Notes: generated by a model not told the origin, from the letters alone. A stretch of DNA of 56,811 nucleotides from Bacteroidales bacterium (GCA_017651185.1 JAGCDJ010000047.1:1-56811); one strand, 5' to 3'; shown: positions 34,838 to 44,013, counted from the first letter of the stretch. Translations and numbers: made by a program.

Positions 34838-37800
34838 TTACGCATTAATAAGCATTTGTAATGTTTCTATTCCTTGGGGTATAATCTCGCCATTCTCGTA
34901 AATAAGTCCGCCAATTTCAGTCGTTTCATCCATAAGAGGTTCTTTTATTTGAAGAATGTTGACTGTAATCAATTCACATTTTAGTCTGTCTTTTTTTATT
35001 TTGCGTTTTTCTGTAGTCGGTATATCTCCATTTCTATCGTTATGATCAACTTTAGGATTCATATTCTTTACATCAAAAGCGATTCTGTAACTGCCATCTG
35101 AATTGCAAATAACGAAATCTGCAAGTTCGTAATCCTTTCCCTCCAAGTGTTTTAATTCTGTTTCAGAACAGTTTGTATAACGAAATACTAAAGCTTTAAA
35201 GGCTTCTTCTCCAATTTCTCCAGAGTAATCGGTTCTTAATATTTGAGGGTGAAGAATAAGCCCGTCTAATTTCCAGTCTGTGGCGTAGCCATTTCTTTCA
35301 AAATGTTGTCGTATTATATCATTTTTCATAAGAATGTCTAGCCGTACATCAGAAGGAGAAACATTATATGTTTGTATATTGGCATTATAATTTTTAGGTG
35401 TAGGACAAATCTTTTTGCGCTGTTTGTCATAAGAAAAATTGTAGCCACCATCATCATCTCGATTATTCCATTCCCCATAACATTTTGAAGCAAAAGTTAG
35501 ATATTTATCTTCATCGGTTAAATCGTCCAAACTTTTTATCACAGGTTTTTTGATAATCATTTGTTTGTAACTTTGATTCATTATCTGGGCAACTTGAATC
35601 CGATAAGGAATACCATTTTCTGTATCTTCGTCATCGGCATCTTCGTCTTCAAATCCTTTATGTGGGGTATAATGCAATGCTAAGGTTCGCATATTATTAA
35701 GTAGGTCTTGTGCATGATTTGCTTTATTGCAAAGAAGGACTTCTTCATAAGGAACCTCTTCATTATTATTAGAATGTTCCTTTATGGATTCTGCTAATGC
35801 TTTAAATTCTTTTGTCAAGGATTTATTTAGGTTTATAGAATCAGAATTCAAAAGGTTTATCATTGTTTCGTCATATAACAAGTAAGTGATGTGCGGTTTG
35901 TTTCGTGTTCTGCACAATCGCCCAACAGCCTGTTCTATAATTGTTTGTGCCCATGCTGACTTATCCTTATAAATGCCTCTGTCTTGTTTTTCGCTGAAAT
36001 AAAACGAATTAGTAAGAGCCTGATATAACCATTTTGCAACATCTAATTTTGACAAGCAATCTCTTTCGTACAGCATCATCAAAACCAGCATTGCATTATA
36101 TAAGCCTTTTTCAAAACTCAATTCGTTTCCGTCTTCATTCATCATAAGATATGCGGTTGGTGATTGTAGGTAAACAGCATCCCAATCTTTTTTTAATTTT
36201 TTGCCTTCTTCTTTCCAATTATCTCCAGAAATATAGTCTAACTCGTCTGGAATTTCATATTGCATATTAGTTCCTGCCTTGAAACTTCCATAAGCAGAAA
36301 TCAGCATAATTTTTGCATTTTTGTCCTTGCTGAGTTTTGATAGGATCTCGTTCTCTACTTCATCCCAGTCTTTAGAAATTTTTATGTGGTTATTATTCCA
36401 ATCACTGGGTAGTTCGTTGTCTAAAATAGATGGCATTTCCTTATATGTGCCATCTATTAGGCAACTTAATGTTTGGAATTGGATTCTGTCCTTATCGCCA
36501 GTCCTATTTTGGAAGAATATCATACTATGTACATCTTTTTGGTTTATAAACCAATAGTATGATTCAATAAATTGAAAGAGACGATATAATTGGAAATGAA
36601 TAGAATCTGATTTTGTGTCGTATTTTCTAAGTTCCCTCAATGTAATATGTAGCCATTTATTGTCAAGCCCTTCTTTTTGCGCCTCTTTTGAAAACATCTC
36701 TTTGTATTTTTGTGGCAATTCAAGATGATTTTCTCTTTTGTCACTAAATTCATAATGTTCAATAGGAATAACTTTTATTTTATGATTAGAAGGGTATGTA
36801 TTTGCAACCAATTCGTCAAATAGATTTTTTTGTCTATCAGATAAAAATTGGAATCTCTCACCCATTGTTTGTTTCAAATATGCAATGTCAAAATTACTTA
36901 CCACAGATCTGCATGATGCAGTTGCAGAACAAAGAACAACGGAAGTATTGTTAAAATGGGTAAGAATAAGGATTATTTTTTCAGGAGTATTGGAGATTTC
37001 TCGACTTGATAATCTTATACGGTGTTGATTATCTTTTTCGTCTATTTCTTCCTGAAACAATTGGACACCTTGTGTATAAATAGAGTAGTCAGGTAACTTA
37101 ATAGGATTATCGCCTTTGGTCTTTATTAGGTTTTTAGGGTTAGTCATGAATTCCGTTTGCTGTTGTTCAAATTGATATTCAGATGCAGATTCAAATCTTG
37201 AAAAAAAAGTATGAATTTCTCTTTCAAGGGTAGGGTATCCTAAATAATTGATACTATCTATGTTATTATTTGCGGTTTTGTTTATTTCTTCTTTAAATTT
37301 TTCCTTGTTTTTCCCGAATGTATCGGATATGACACTACTAAAGCGCGATTTTACTAATTTGATATTTTGGGTAACTAATGACAAAAAATCATCAAGAGTT
37401 ATTACATAAGAATAATTAGATTTTAAATCATCCTTATTGTTGCTATGAATTAAATTCAAATGCCTGTTGCCAGTTTTGTAGCATATATATGAGTTGGTTT
37501 TGTCATTACTTTGAGCGACATTCAATCTTACAGGACCAGAGAAAAAAACACCTCTTCTAAATTCTTCTATTTCTTTGATATTATCAATAAAAATACTCTT
37601 GTATGGAATAGTATCATTAAATTTCCGTTTCCAATTCCTAATAATATCAGATTTTGCTCTATTTACGCATTCTTCCAACGCCTTTCCATAATAAGAATCA
37701 GATGTGTGCTCGGGACTTTCCAACAATGATTTATATTGTAAAAAACCATTATATCCTTTGGCAAATCGTTTTGGTCCACCGTCATTTTCAATTGATTGTT

Positions 37801-38638
37801 CAATTATTACATTCCTTATAGCAATTGCAGCTTGGTCAGATTCATCAAATAATATCAATGTTTTTCCCTTTTGTCCACTGCCCATCTTGGATTTGTCAGA
37901 AAAATCAGGTAACTTTATTTTGTCAGATAAAATAGGGTCAATACCATACATAGCTTTGTGTACAGTCATTAAGAGAACTTTTTTATCTTTATAATCTACC
38001 TGAGGGTAAACTTTTCTTAAATTGGGAAATTTACGAAGAATCTGATTTTTTGAAACATGCTTAATCTTTTTTGATTTTTCCACATAATTTGTGTAATTAT
38101 CAAAGAAAATTCGAACAGCTTTTCGTAAATTGGCTTCCCCCTCATCTATCTGCTGGTTGATATATTCATTATTATTTGAATCCGCTATTTTTATCAATCC
38201 GATTAGGCCATCATATGTTTTCTTAATCCAATTGTAACTATATTTTAAAATTGATAGAGAACCAGCATCTCCTTTTAGCTCGTCTATTTGTTTATTAATG
38301 TCTTCAAGCAAAGATGAGAATGAGGAATCATTTATTGCTTTTTTAATTACTTCTGAATTATTTTCGACAACAAGTTTGTCATTTGGTTTAATTTTGCTTT
38401 GAGGAGAAGAAATGAACTTCTCTATTTCTTGGTTCATTGCGGATACTAATTTATTTTGAACACATAGAATAATAATTCTATCAAAGTGCTCTGGATAGTA
38501 TTCACAAGTAAGTTTACCTATTGTATACGATTTGCCTCCACCCGTAGCCAAATCACAAATATGTACTCCAGGTGTTATGTATTGCTTAAATATATTTTCA
38601 ACATGTTGACTTAATTCTTCCTTGTAGTTTTGTGTCAT
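34838..38638 (-). CDS. superfamily 2 helicase with C-terminal PD-(D/E)XK-like nuclease domain
   Basis: 1266 residues from the ATG at 38638. Walker A ATGGGKS (residues 31-37), Walker B FDESD (264-268), motif III-like CSATAS, motif V-like SAYGSFKAGTNMQ and motif VI QAVGRLCRTR (903-912) define a DEAD/DinG/Cas3-type helicase. After a ~200-residue linker with an acidic run (EDEDADDEDTE), the C-terminus carries a probable restriction-endonuclease fold: Glu1144/1145 (GEIGEEAF), Asp1174 (LADFVI) and DVK (1189-1191, AFDVKN). The gene after it (6 bases) encodes the PIWI-RE-like protein. An earlier in-frame GTG at 38695 is rejected because a TATCTTTG promoter element ends on that codon. Type III restriction subunits are an alternative, but no methylase gene is present. 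Confidence 0.8.
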   Translation of the reverse strand: MTQNYKEELSQHVENIFKQYITPGVHICDLATGGGKSYTIGKLTCEYYPEHFDRIIILCVQNKLVSAMNQEIEKFISSPQSKIKPNDKLVVENNSEVIKKAINDSSFSSLLEDINKQIDELKGDAGSLSILKYSYNWIKKTYDGLIGLIKIADSNNNEYINQQIDEGEANLRKAVRIFFDNYTNYVEKSKKIKHVSKNQILRKFPNLRKVYPQVDYKDKKVLLMTVHKAMYGIDPILSDKIKLPDFSDKSKMGSGQKGKTLILFDESDQAAIAIRNVIIEQSIENDGGPKRFAKGYNGFLQYKSLLESPEHTSDSYYGKALEECVNRAKSDIIRNWKRKFNDTIPYKSIFIDNIKEIEEFRRGVFFSGPVRLNVAQSNDKTNSYICYKTGNRHLNLIHSNNKDDLKSNYSYVITLDDFLSLVTQNIKLVKSRFSSVISDTFGKNKEKFKEEINKTANNNIDSINYLGYPTLEREIHTFFSRFESASEYQFEQQQTEFMTNPKNLIKTKGDNPIKLPDYSIYTQGVQLFQEEIDEKDNQHRIRLSSREISNTPEKIILILTHFNNTSVVLCSATASCRSVVSNFDIAYLKQTMGERFQFLSDRQKNLFDELVANTYPSNHKIKVIPIEHYEFSDKRENHLELPQKYKEMFSKEAQKEGLDNKWLHITLRELRKYDTKSDSIHFQLYRLFQFIESYYWFINQKDVHSMIFFQNRTGDKDRIQFQTLSCLIDGTYKEMPSILDNELPSDWNNNHIKISKDWDEVENEILSKLSKDKNAKIMLISAYGSFKAGTNMQYEIPDELDYISGDNWKEEGKKLKKDWDAVYLQSPTAYLMMNEDGNELSFEKGLYNAMLVLMMLYERDCLSKLDVAKWLYQALTNSFYFSEKQDRGIYKDKSAWAQTIIEQAVGRLCRTRNKPHITYLLYDETMINLLNSDSINLNKSLTKEFKALAESIKEHSNNNEEVPYEEVLLCNKANHAQDLLNNMRTLALHYTPHKGFEDEDADDEDTENGIPYRIQVAQIMNQSYKQMIIKKPVIKSLDDLTDEDKYLTFASKCYGEWNNRDDDGGYNFSYDKQRKKICPTPKNYNANIQTYNVSPSDVRLDILMKNDIIRQHFERNGYATDWKLDGLILHPQILRTDYSGEIGEEAFKALVFRYTNCSETELKHLEGKDYELADFVICNSDGSYRIAFDVKNMNPKVDHNDRNGDIPTTEKRKIKKDRLKCELITVNILQIKEPLMDETTEIGGLIYENGEIIPQGIETLQMLINA

Positions 38639-38694
38639 AGTATATTCTGTGTTATTGTCACTTGTAATTTTACAATTACAAAAATTATAAGTCA

Positions 38695-38702
38695 CAAAGA
38701 TA
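38695..38702 (-). promoter_or_regulatory. -7 element of the helicase/PIWI-RE-like operon
   Basis: TATCTTTG on the minus strand matches TAnnTTTG, 57 bases before the ATG at 38638. It decides against the GTG start at 38695. Confidence 0.55.
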
Positions 38703-38717
38703 CTCTTTATTAAGTAG

Positions 38718-38843
38718 ATTTGTAAAATTATTATAGTCCTTTTTCAAAAAGAATCAACAGCAGGAAAATATTATCAAATAGCTATAGGAAGATATGGTGG
38801 ATGTGGTAAAGAAATCCACTTATTATGTAAAGAAATAAATTAG
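38718..38843 (+). pseudogene. possible C-terminal gene remnant
   Basis: An open stretch without start codon, ending in a stop at 38841-38843, encodes KESTAGKYYQIAIGRYGGCG and then KEIHLLCKEIN. The composition looks protein-like, but I do not recognise it and it may be chance. Confidence 0.3.
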
Positions 38844-38897
38844 ACTATTTTTAATGCCAATGCCGTTTCTGGGTTTCATTTATGTTGAAAAAATTAG

Positions 38898-38905
38898 TAA
38901 TTTTG
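38898..38905 (+). promoter_or_regulatory. -7 element of the ORF6N gene
   Basis: TAATTTTG fits TAnnTTTG, about 50 bases before the ATG at 38955. Confidence 0.4.
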
Positions 38906-38954
38906 CTATCCTAAATCTCATATACAGATATAGACTACATTGGGAAAGTAACCT

Positions 38955-39914
38955 ATGGCAAAGAAAGACGGAATAACAAAAAAGGAACAATGTCAAGCGC
39001 AACCGATTGAATGTGTGGAAAATCTCATCATTGTATTAAGGGATAGACAAGTTATGCTTGACCACGACTTGGCAAGGTTGTACGGAGTTGAAACTAAGCG
39101 ACTTAATGAACAGGTACGCCGTAATATTGAACGATTTCCAGAGGATTTTATGTTTTAGCTTACAAAAGAAGAAGCGGAATTTATAAAATCAACCCATACG
39201 AATATATTTATTGATGAGAATCGTTCAAGGTCGCAAATTGCGACCTTGAACAAAAGAGGGATGAATATCAAATACTTACCATTCGCATTCACCGAAAATG
39301 GTATTGCGATGTTAAGCAGCGTATTGCGGTCTCCACTAGCCATTGAAACAAATATCAGCATTATGCGAGCTTTTACAGCTATGCGTCATTTCATTGCATC
39401 AAACGCACAGATATTCCAACGATTGGAAATCATTGAGCATCATCAGTTGGAACTGGCTGTCCATCAGTCAGAAACCGACCGTAAACTTGAAGAGGTGTTC
39501 AAGCGATTGGATGACAGTAGCATACAAAAGAGGCACGGAATTTTCTTCGATGGAGAAATCTTCGATGCTTATTCCTTGACCTGTCAGATTATAAAGACCG
39601 CAACAAAACGCATAGTACTTTTTGACAATTACATCGACGAAACCGTATTGACATTGCTCGACAAGCGTAATGCCGGTGTTGCTGCAACCATTTACACCCA
39701 GCGTATTACACAGCAATTGAAATTGGATATTGTGCGCCACAACTCACAATATCCAGCCATTGATGTGAGTATTTTTGACCATTCACACGACCGTTTCCTT
39801 TGTATTGATGATACAGTATATCATATAGGTGCGTCACTAAAGGACTTAGGGAAAAAATGGTTTGCCTTCAGCCGTATGGAACTTCCTACTGATGAATTGA
39901 TTTCAAAAATATAA
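38955..39914 (+). pseudogene. ORF6N-domain protein interrupted by an in-frame amber codon
   Basis: The frame encodes a normal ORF6N beginning (ENLIIVLRDRQVMLDHDLAR, LYGVETKRLNEQVRRNIERF, PEDFMF), hits TAG at 39156-39158, and continues in the same frame with LTKEEAEFIKSTHTNIF to a stop at 39914. Related proteins have a glutamine at the stop (FMFQLTKEE), so one C-to-T change (CAG to TAG) explains it. The downstream part is otherwise intact: FAFTENGIAMLSSVLRSPLA, then a helical region and a C-terminal domain (FFDGEIFDAYSL ... RFLCIDDTVYHIGASL). ORF6N proteins are DNA-binding antirepressor-type proteins of phages and mobile elements. It may restart at 39264 or be a true pseudogene; the full form would be 319 residues. 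Confidence 0.8.
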
Positions 39915-40076
39915 AAGATATTTAAAAGGCTGCTGCAAGAAACCAACGACAACAATCCCGAACTAGAGCATCTTCTCCTTTCATACGCCGATTCTATCAC
40001 CATCCTCTCCCCACAATCGCTTATCGATAGGCATATTAAGGCGTTGAAGGAGGCGCTGGGGAGGTATGGAAAATAA
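39915..40076 (+). pseudogene. C-terminal fragment of a WYL-domain regulator
   Basis: Directly after the ORF6N stop the same frame encodes NPELEHLLLSYADSITILSP followed by QSLIDRHIKALKEALGRYG and a stop. This matches the usual C-terminus of WYL-domain transcriptional regulators (LSYADSIxVLSPQSL). No N-terminal part or start is present, so it is a relic, presumably of the island's rearrangement. Confidence 0.7.
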
Positions 40077-40122
40077 TGATTTTTCCATTATTCAAAATGA
40101 ATAATTAGGATAATTTGTTAAT

Positions 40123-41109
40123 TTACAAATTATTCTTGTTAATGAGATTTACAACGACTTTTACCATAATGTCCTTTTCTTCCGTCTTGCTTTCGGCAAT
40201 CATAAGCGTAAGGGCGACAAGGGTGTTATCTGCAATGCGCTTGCTTCCATCGGGATTATAAAGTATATGGTTGCCATTGAGAAACCATAGGAACAATGTG
40301 GCTGCAATACGTTTGTTTCCGTCGCTAAACGAATGGTTTTTGGTAACCAAATAAAGTAGCATTGCTGCTTTTTCCTCAACCGACGGATATAAATCTTCGC
40401 CATCGAAAGTCTGGTAAATCTGACCGATGGAGCTTTTGAACGAACCGTCCTTTTCGTTGCCGAACAATGCCGAATGTCCAAATTTCTGCTTCAGCATGTT
40501 GATTTCTCTCATCGCATTTTCGTAGGTAACGTGAAATGGCTCGTCGGTTGTTGTCTTTTCTATGTTCAATCGCTGGTAGTCGTAGTTGTCAAGGGTTTCG
40601 AGAGCGTATGTGTAGTCAACAACCACATTTAGTAAGTCTTGACTTTCAACAGTGTCGGCAATCTCTTTGCTCTGTAGGGTTCGTCCTACAACTTGTACTA
40701 ATTGACGCAGTTCTGAAATCTGTTCTTTACGAATGCGCTCGTTAACCGCGTAGCCTTTGATGAGATATTGCTTCAATACACGATTAGCCCACTGGCGGAA
40801 TTGGACACCACGCTTCGAATTTACTCTATACCCGACAGATATAATCATATCCAAATCGAAATATGGTATTAATCGGGTAACTTGTCTTTTGCCTTCTGTT
40901 TGAACTTGTGCAATTTTTGCACAGGTTGATTTTGGGTCTAACTCTTCTGATTTATATATGTTATTAATGTGACGAACAATTGAAGTTCTATCCGTCTGAA
41001 ATAATTCTGCCATTTGAGCCTGAGTTAGCCATACTGTTTCCTTCTCAAGTCTGACATCCAATTGTGTCTGACCGTCAGATGTTTGATATATTATTATCTT
41101 GTCTTCCAT
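40123..41109 (-). CDS. RhuM-family protein fused to a Fic/Doc domain
   Basis: 328 residues. The N-terminal part is the RhuM (virulence-associated) domain: VWLTQAQMAELFQTDRTSIV with a helix-turn-helix, YFDLDMIISVGYRVNSKRG and FRQWANRVLKQYLIKGYAVN. The C-terminal part is a Fic/Doc domain with an intact motif HSFSDGNKR (residues 259-267), which in this superfamily transfers AMP or phosphate to target proteins. Such fusions are frequent near restriction and mobile loci in Bacteroidota and may be toxins or regulators. No antitoxin gene is visible beside it. It sits at the end of the accessory island. Confidence 0.9.
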   Translation of the reverse strand: MEDKIIIYQTSDGQTQLDVRLEKETVWLTQAQMAELFQTDRTSIVRHINNIYKSEELDPKSTCAKIAQVQTEGKRQVTRLIPYFDLDMIISVGYRVNSKRGVQFRQWANRVLKQYLIKGYAVNERIRKEQISELRQLVQVVGRTLQSKEIADTVESQDLLNVVVDYTYALETLDNYDYQRLNIEKTTTDEPFHVTYENAMREINMLKQKFGHSALFGNEKDGSFKSSIGQIYQTFDGEDLYPSVEEKAAMLLYLVTKNHSFSDGNKRIAATLFLWFLNGNHILYNPDGSKRIADNTLVALTLMIAESKTEEKDIMVKVVVNLINKNNL

Positions 41110-41117
41110 ATAGTTAT

Positions 41118-41148
41118 CAAAATTAGAAACCGACTATAAAATTACAAA
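41118..41148 (-). promoter_or_regulatory. promoter of the RhuM-Fic gene
   Basis: TTTG (41148-41145) and TAATTTTG (41125-41118) on the minus strand are spaced by exactly 19 bases, the same as at 4647-4677. Confidence 0.65.
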
Positions 41149-41547
41149 AAAATCCGATTTTGACAAAAATTAATCATTGAAAATTGGCGTAATAGACGAA
41201 AAAAGATGATAAAAAATTCTATTATTCAATTTGCATTATTCAAAATGAATAATTTGCATATTGCACTAATCCACAACACATTATACGCACTAATCACATC
41301 GGAAATATTTCTAGACGTTGCACGCAACGTCTCTACAATTGAATCTTCAAACGGCATTAGCCATTGAAACGTGAAACATTCAAACAGCGCAGCGAGAAAC
41401 GGCGAAGCCACAGAAACCTAGAAACAATTAGAAACGCCATAGGCATTCAAACATGGAACATTCAAACGGCGAAGCCATAGAAACGTGAAACATTCAAACA
41501 GCGAAGCGAGAAACGGCGAAGCCATTGAAACGGGCGCAGCCTCATGC
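41149..41547. repeat. intergenic repeat mosaic
   Basis: No gene is seen. 41215-41265 has two ATTATTCAA/ATTTGCAT-type units. 41313-41332 is a CTACA-family palindrome (AGACGTTGC, AC, GCAACGTCT, then CTACAATT). From 41340 onward alternating GAAACATTCAAAC, AGAAACGGCGAAGCC and CATAGAAACGTGAAAC units contain four GCGAAGC mini-hairpins (41402, 41469, 41501, 41516). The mosaic ends at the EF-G stop codon. Confidence 0.75.
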
Positions 41548-43605
41548 CTATCCTTTCTTCTCGTTCAACTTCTTCAGCACTTCCGTCTGTATGTTCATCG
41601 GCATTTCCATGTACTGGTAGAACTCCATCGAATAGTTTGCACGACCTGATGTTATGTTGCGCAACTGGGTTGCATATCCAAACATTTCCATAAGCGGTAC
41701 AAGTCCTACTATCTTCTGCGAACCCTTGCGGTAGCGCCTCATCGCTTCTATCTTTCCACGACGGCGGTTGAGATTTCCAACAACATCACCAATGTAATCG
41801 TCAGGAGTATTGACCTCCACCTTCATCACCGGTTCGAGCAGAATAGGACTTGCCTTCATAAATCCGCTCTTGAAGCACAACTCAGCGCAAAGCTGGAATG
41901 CCATGTCGGACGAGTCAACTGGATGGTACGAACCATCAAGAAGCGTAACCTTGACATCGACAACAGGGAATCCCGACAAGATACCGCGCTCCATAATGTT
42001 GCAAACGCCCTTGTCAACCGATGGAATGTACTCGCCAGGAATGTTGCCGCCCTTAACCACATCGACAAACTCGTAGCCCTTGCCAGGATTCGGTTCCATA
42101 CGCATAATCGTATGTGCATACTGACCGTGACCGCCAGTCTGCTTTACATGCTTGTACATGGTCTCCACAGGAGCGGTAATTGTTTCCCTGAATGCAACAG
42201 CAGGCTCACCAACCTCGACAGGAACCTTAAATTCAGTTCTAAGGCGGTCAACCATAATTTCAAGATGCAACTCGCCCATGCCCGAAATTACCGTTTCCTC
42301 GGTTTCCTCGTTGTACTTTGCATGGAAAGACGGGTCCTCGTTTACCAGACGACCAAGTGCTTCGCTCAATTTGTCCTTGTCCTTCTGATTTGACGGCTGT
42401 ACCTTCAACTGGATTACAGGTTCGGGAATGTGAATGGATTCCAAGTACAACGGGAATTCCTGGTCGCACAAGGTGTCGCCAGTCTTGGTGTATTTCATAC
42501 CGACCAAAGCAACAATTTCGCCAGCACCTGCTTCGGTAATTTCTTGGCGTTCCTTGGCCTTGATGCGGAAAATACGACCAATGCGTTCTGGCTTGCGCTT
42601 CGAAGAATTGTAAACCGACATTCCGCTTGTGAGCTTGCCCGAAAAGATTCTTATGAAAGTCTGCTGACCTACATACGGGTCGTTTATCAACTTGAAAGCC
42701 AATGCCGAGAACTTTTCGCTGTCGAAAGGCTTGCGGCTGTGAGTCTTTTCGCTGTCGTGCAAGTCGGTGCCGATTACCGAACCAACATCAATAGGCGATG
42801 GCAAATAGTCAACAACTGCATCAAGCAACAGCTGGATACCAATATTTTTGTATGCCGCACCGCAGAAAACAGGCGTTACCAAAAGCTTCAATGTCTGCTC
42901 GCGAATTGCCTTTTTCAGTTTTTCCTCTGGAATTTCCTTGCCGTCGAAATACATTTCCATGATTTCGTTGTCGCCATCGGCAAGCTTTTCAATCATGAAG
43001 GTACGTGCTTCCTCAACCTGTGCTGCATATTCGGCAGGAATAGGATTCTCGAAGCGCTTGCCATCGGCAAAAGTGTATGCAATGTTGCGCACGATGTCGA
43101 TTACACCAGCGAAGGAATCTTCGGAACCCATAGGCACTTGCAATGGCAACGCATTAGCATCAAGGTACTTGTTCATCTGCATGACAACCTCGGCTAAATT
43201 TGCGCCTGTGCGGTCCATCTTGTTTACAAACGCAATGCGTGGCACACGGTAACGCTCGGCCTGATTCCACACGGTTTCGCTCTGCGGCTCAACGCCACCA
43301 ACAGCACAGAAAACCGCTATCATTCCATCGATTACACGCAGAGAACGCTCAACCTCAACGGTAAAGTCAACATGTCCCGGGGTGTCAATCAAGTTTATCT
43401 GATGATTGTTCCATGTGCAGGTGATTGCTGCCGAAGCGATTGTGATACCACGCTCCTGCTCCTGCTTCATGAAGTCCATCGTTGCCTGACCGTCGTGTGT
43501 TTCACCCAATTTGCGGTTTACTCCAGTAAAATAAAGTATTCGTTCCGATACCGTTGTCTTGCCAGCATCAATGTGCGCTGCTATTCCTATATTTCTTAAT
43601 TCCAT
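41548..43605 (-). CDS. elongation factor G paralogue
   Basis: 685 residues, a translational GTPase. The G motifs are intact: AHIDAGKTTVSE (G1, near residue 10), ERGIT (G2), DTPGHVDF (G3) and VNKMDR (G4). Domain IV retains the KQTGGHGQYAHT and FVDVVKGGNIPGEY regions, and domain V is complete. It begins with MELRNIGIAAHIDAGKT, shorter than the canonical Bacteroidales EF-G (about 700 residues starting with a longer leader). It is not beside the ribosomal protein str operon, so it is probably a second EF-G (the family includes EF-G2 forms used in nutrient limitation or ribosome recycling). Whether the genome also has a canonical fusA cannot be seen. Confidence 0.9.
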   Translation of the reverse strand: MELRNIGIAAHIDAGKTTVSERILYFTGVNRKLGETHDGQATMDFMKQEQERGITIASAAITCTWNNHQINLIDTPGHVDFTVEVERSLRVIDGMIAVFCAVGGVEPQSETVWNQAERYRVPRIAFVNKMDRTGANLAEVVMQMNKYLDANALPLQVPMGSEDSFAGVIDIVRNIAYTFADGKRFENPIPAEYAAQVEEARTFMIEKLADGDNEIMEMYFDGKEIPEEKLKKAIREQTLKLLVTPVFCGAAYKNIGIQLLLDAVVDYLPSPIDVGSVIGTDLHDSEKTHSRKPFDSEKFSALAFKLINDPYVGQQTFIRIFSGKLTSGMSVYNSSKRKPERIGRIFRIKAKERQEITEAGAGEIVALVGMKYTKTGDTLCDQEFPLYLESIHIPEPVIQLKVQPSNQKDKDKLSEALGRLVNEDPSFHAKYNEETEETVISGMGELHLEIMVDRLRTEFKVPVEVGEPAVAFRETITAPVETMYKHVKQTGGHGQYAHTIMRMEPNPGKGYEFVDVVKGGNIPGEYIPSVDKGVCNIMERGILSGFPVVDVKVTLLDGSYHPVDSSDMAFQLCAELCFKSGFMKASPILLEPVMKVEVNTPDDYIGDVVGNLNRRRGKIEAMRRYRKGSQKIVGLVPLMEMFGYATQLRNITSGRANYSMEFYQYMEMPMNIQTEVLKKLNEKKG

Positions 43606-43688
43606 TTTTTTATTTGAATGTTACAACAAAAAATTAGCATCACGCTATGGATGCAACAATATATTATGATATAGCTGAAATGTTTGTA

Positions 43689-43925
43689 TTATTCCATCAA
43701 CTTTTTCTTCATCTCCTCGAATTCCTTCTCGGTAATAATGCCTTCCTCCTTGAGGTTCTGCAACTTGAGAAGTTCATCGGCAACTGAATAGTTGGTACGC
43801 TCCTTTGTGCGCTGTATTGGCGTATGCTTTTCTTCCTTGTTATTCATTTTTATCGCCTTGACAACATACACTACAATTACAACGATAAGAGCAAATATTA
43901 CAAGTAAAAATATTATTCGTGCCAT
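43689..43925 (-). CDS. small membrane protein with SHOCT domain
   Basis: 78 residues: one N-terminal membrane helix (IIFLLVIFALIVVIVVYVV), a polar linker, and a C-terminal SHOCT motif (ADELLKLQNLKEEGIITEKE, then FEEMKKKL). SHOCT domains are short oligomerisation modules. It lies 83 bases from the EF-G gene; cotranscription is uncertain. Confidence 0.88.
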   Translation of the reverse strand: MARIIFLLVIFALIVVIVVYVVKAIKMNNKEEKHTPIQRTKERTNYSVADELLKLQNLKEEGIITEKEFEEMKKKLME

Positions 43926-44013
43926 AGTTCTTAAAATTTGAGCGCAAAAGTAATATAAATTTCCCGACTAGCAAGTTTTATAAGGTCAGCGAAATAAAAT
44001 CGGAATAGACATA

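Noticed and set aside
34838..38638. Type III restriction subunit as the identity of the helicase
   Set aside because: No Mod methyltransferase is nearby, and the partner gene looks unlike one; kept only as an alternative.
39156..39158. TAG recoded as glutamine, as in some phages
   Set aside because: TAG is used as a normal stop elsewhere in the window, for example at 3198-3200 and 5595-5597, so a nonsense mutation is simpler.
42430..43197. 255-codon plus-strand frame
   Set aside because: Antisense of the EF-G paralogue.
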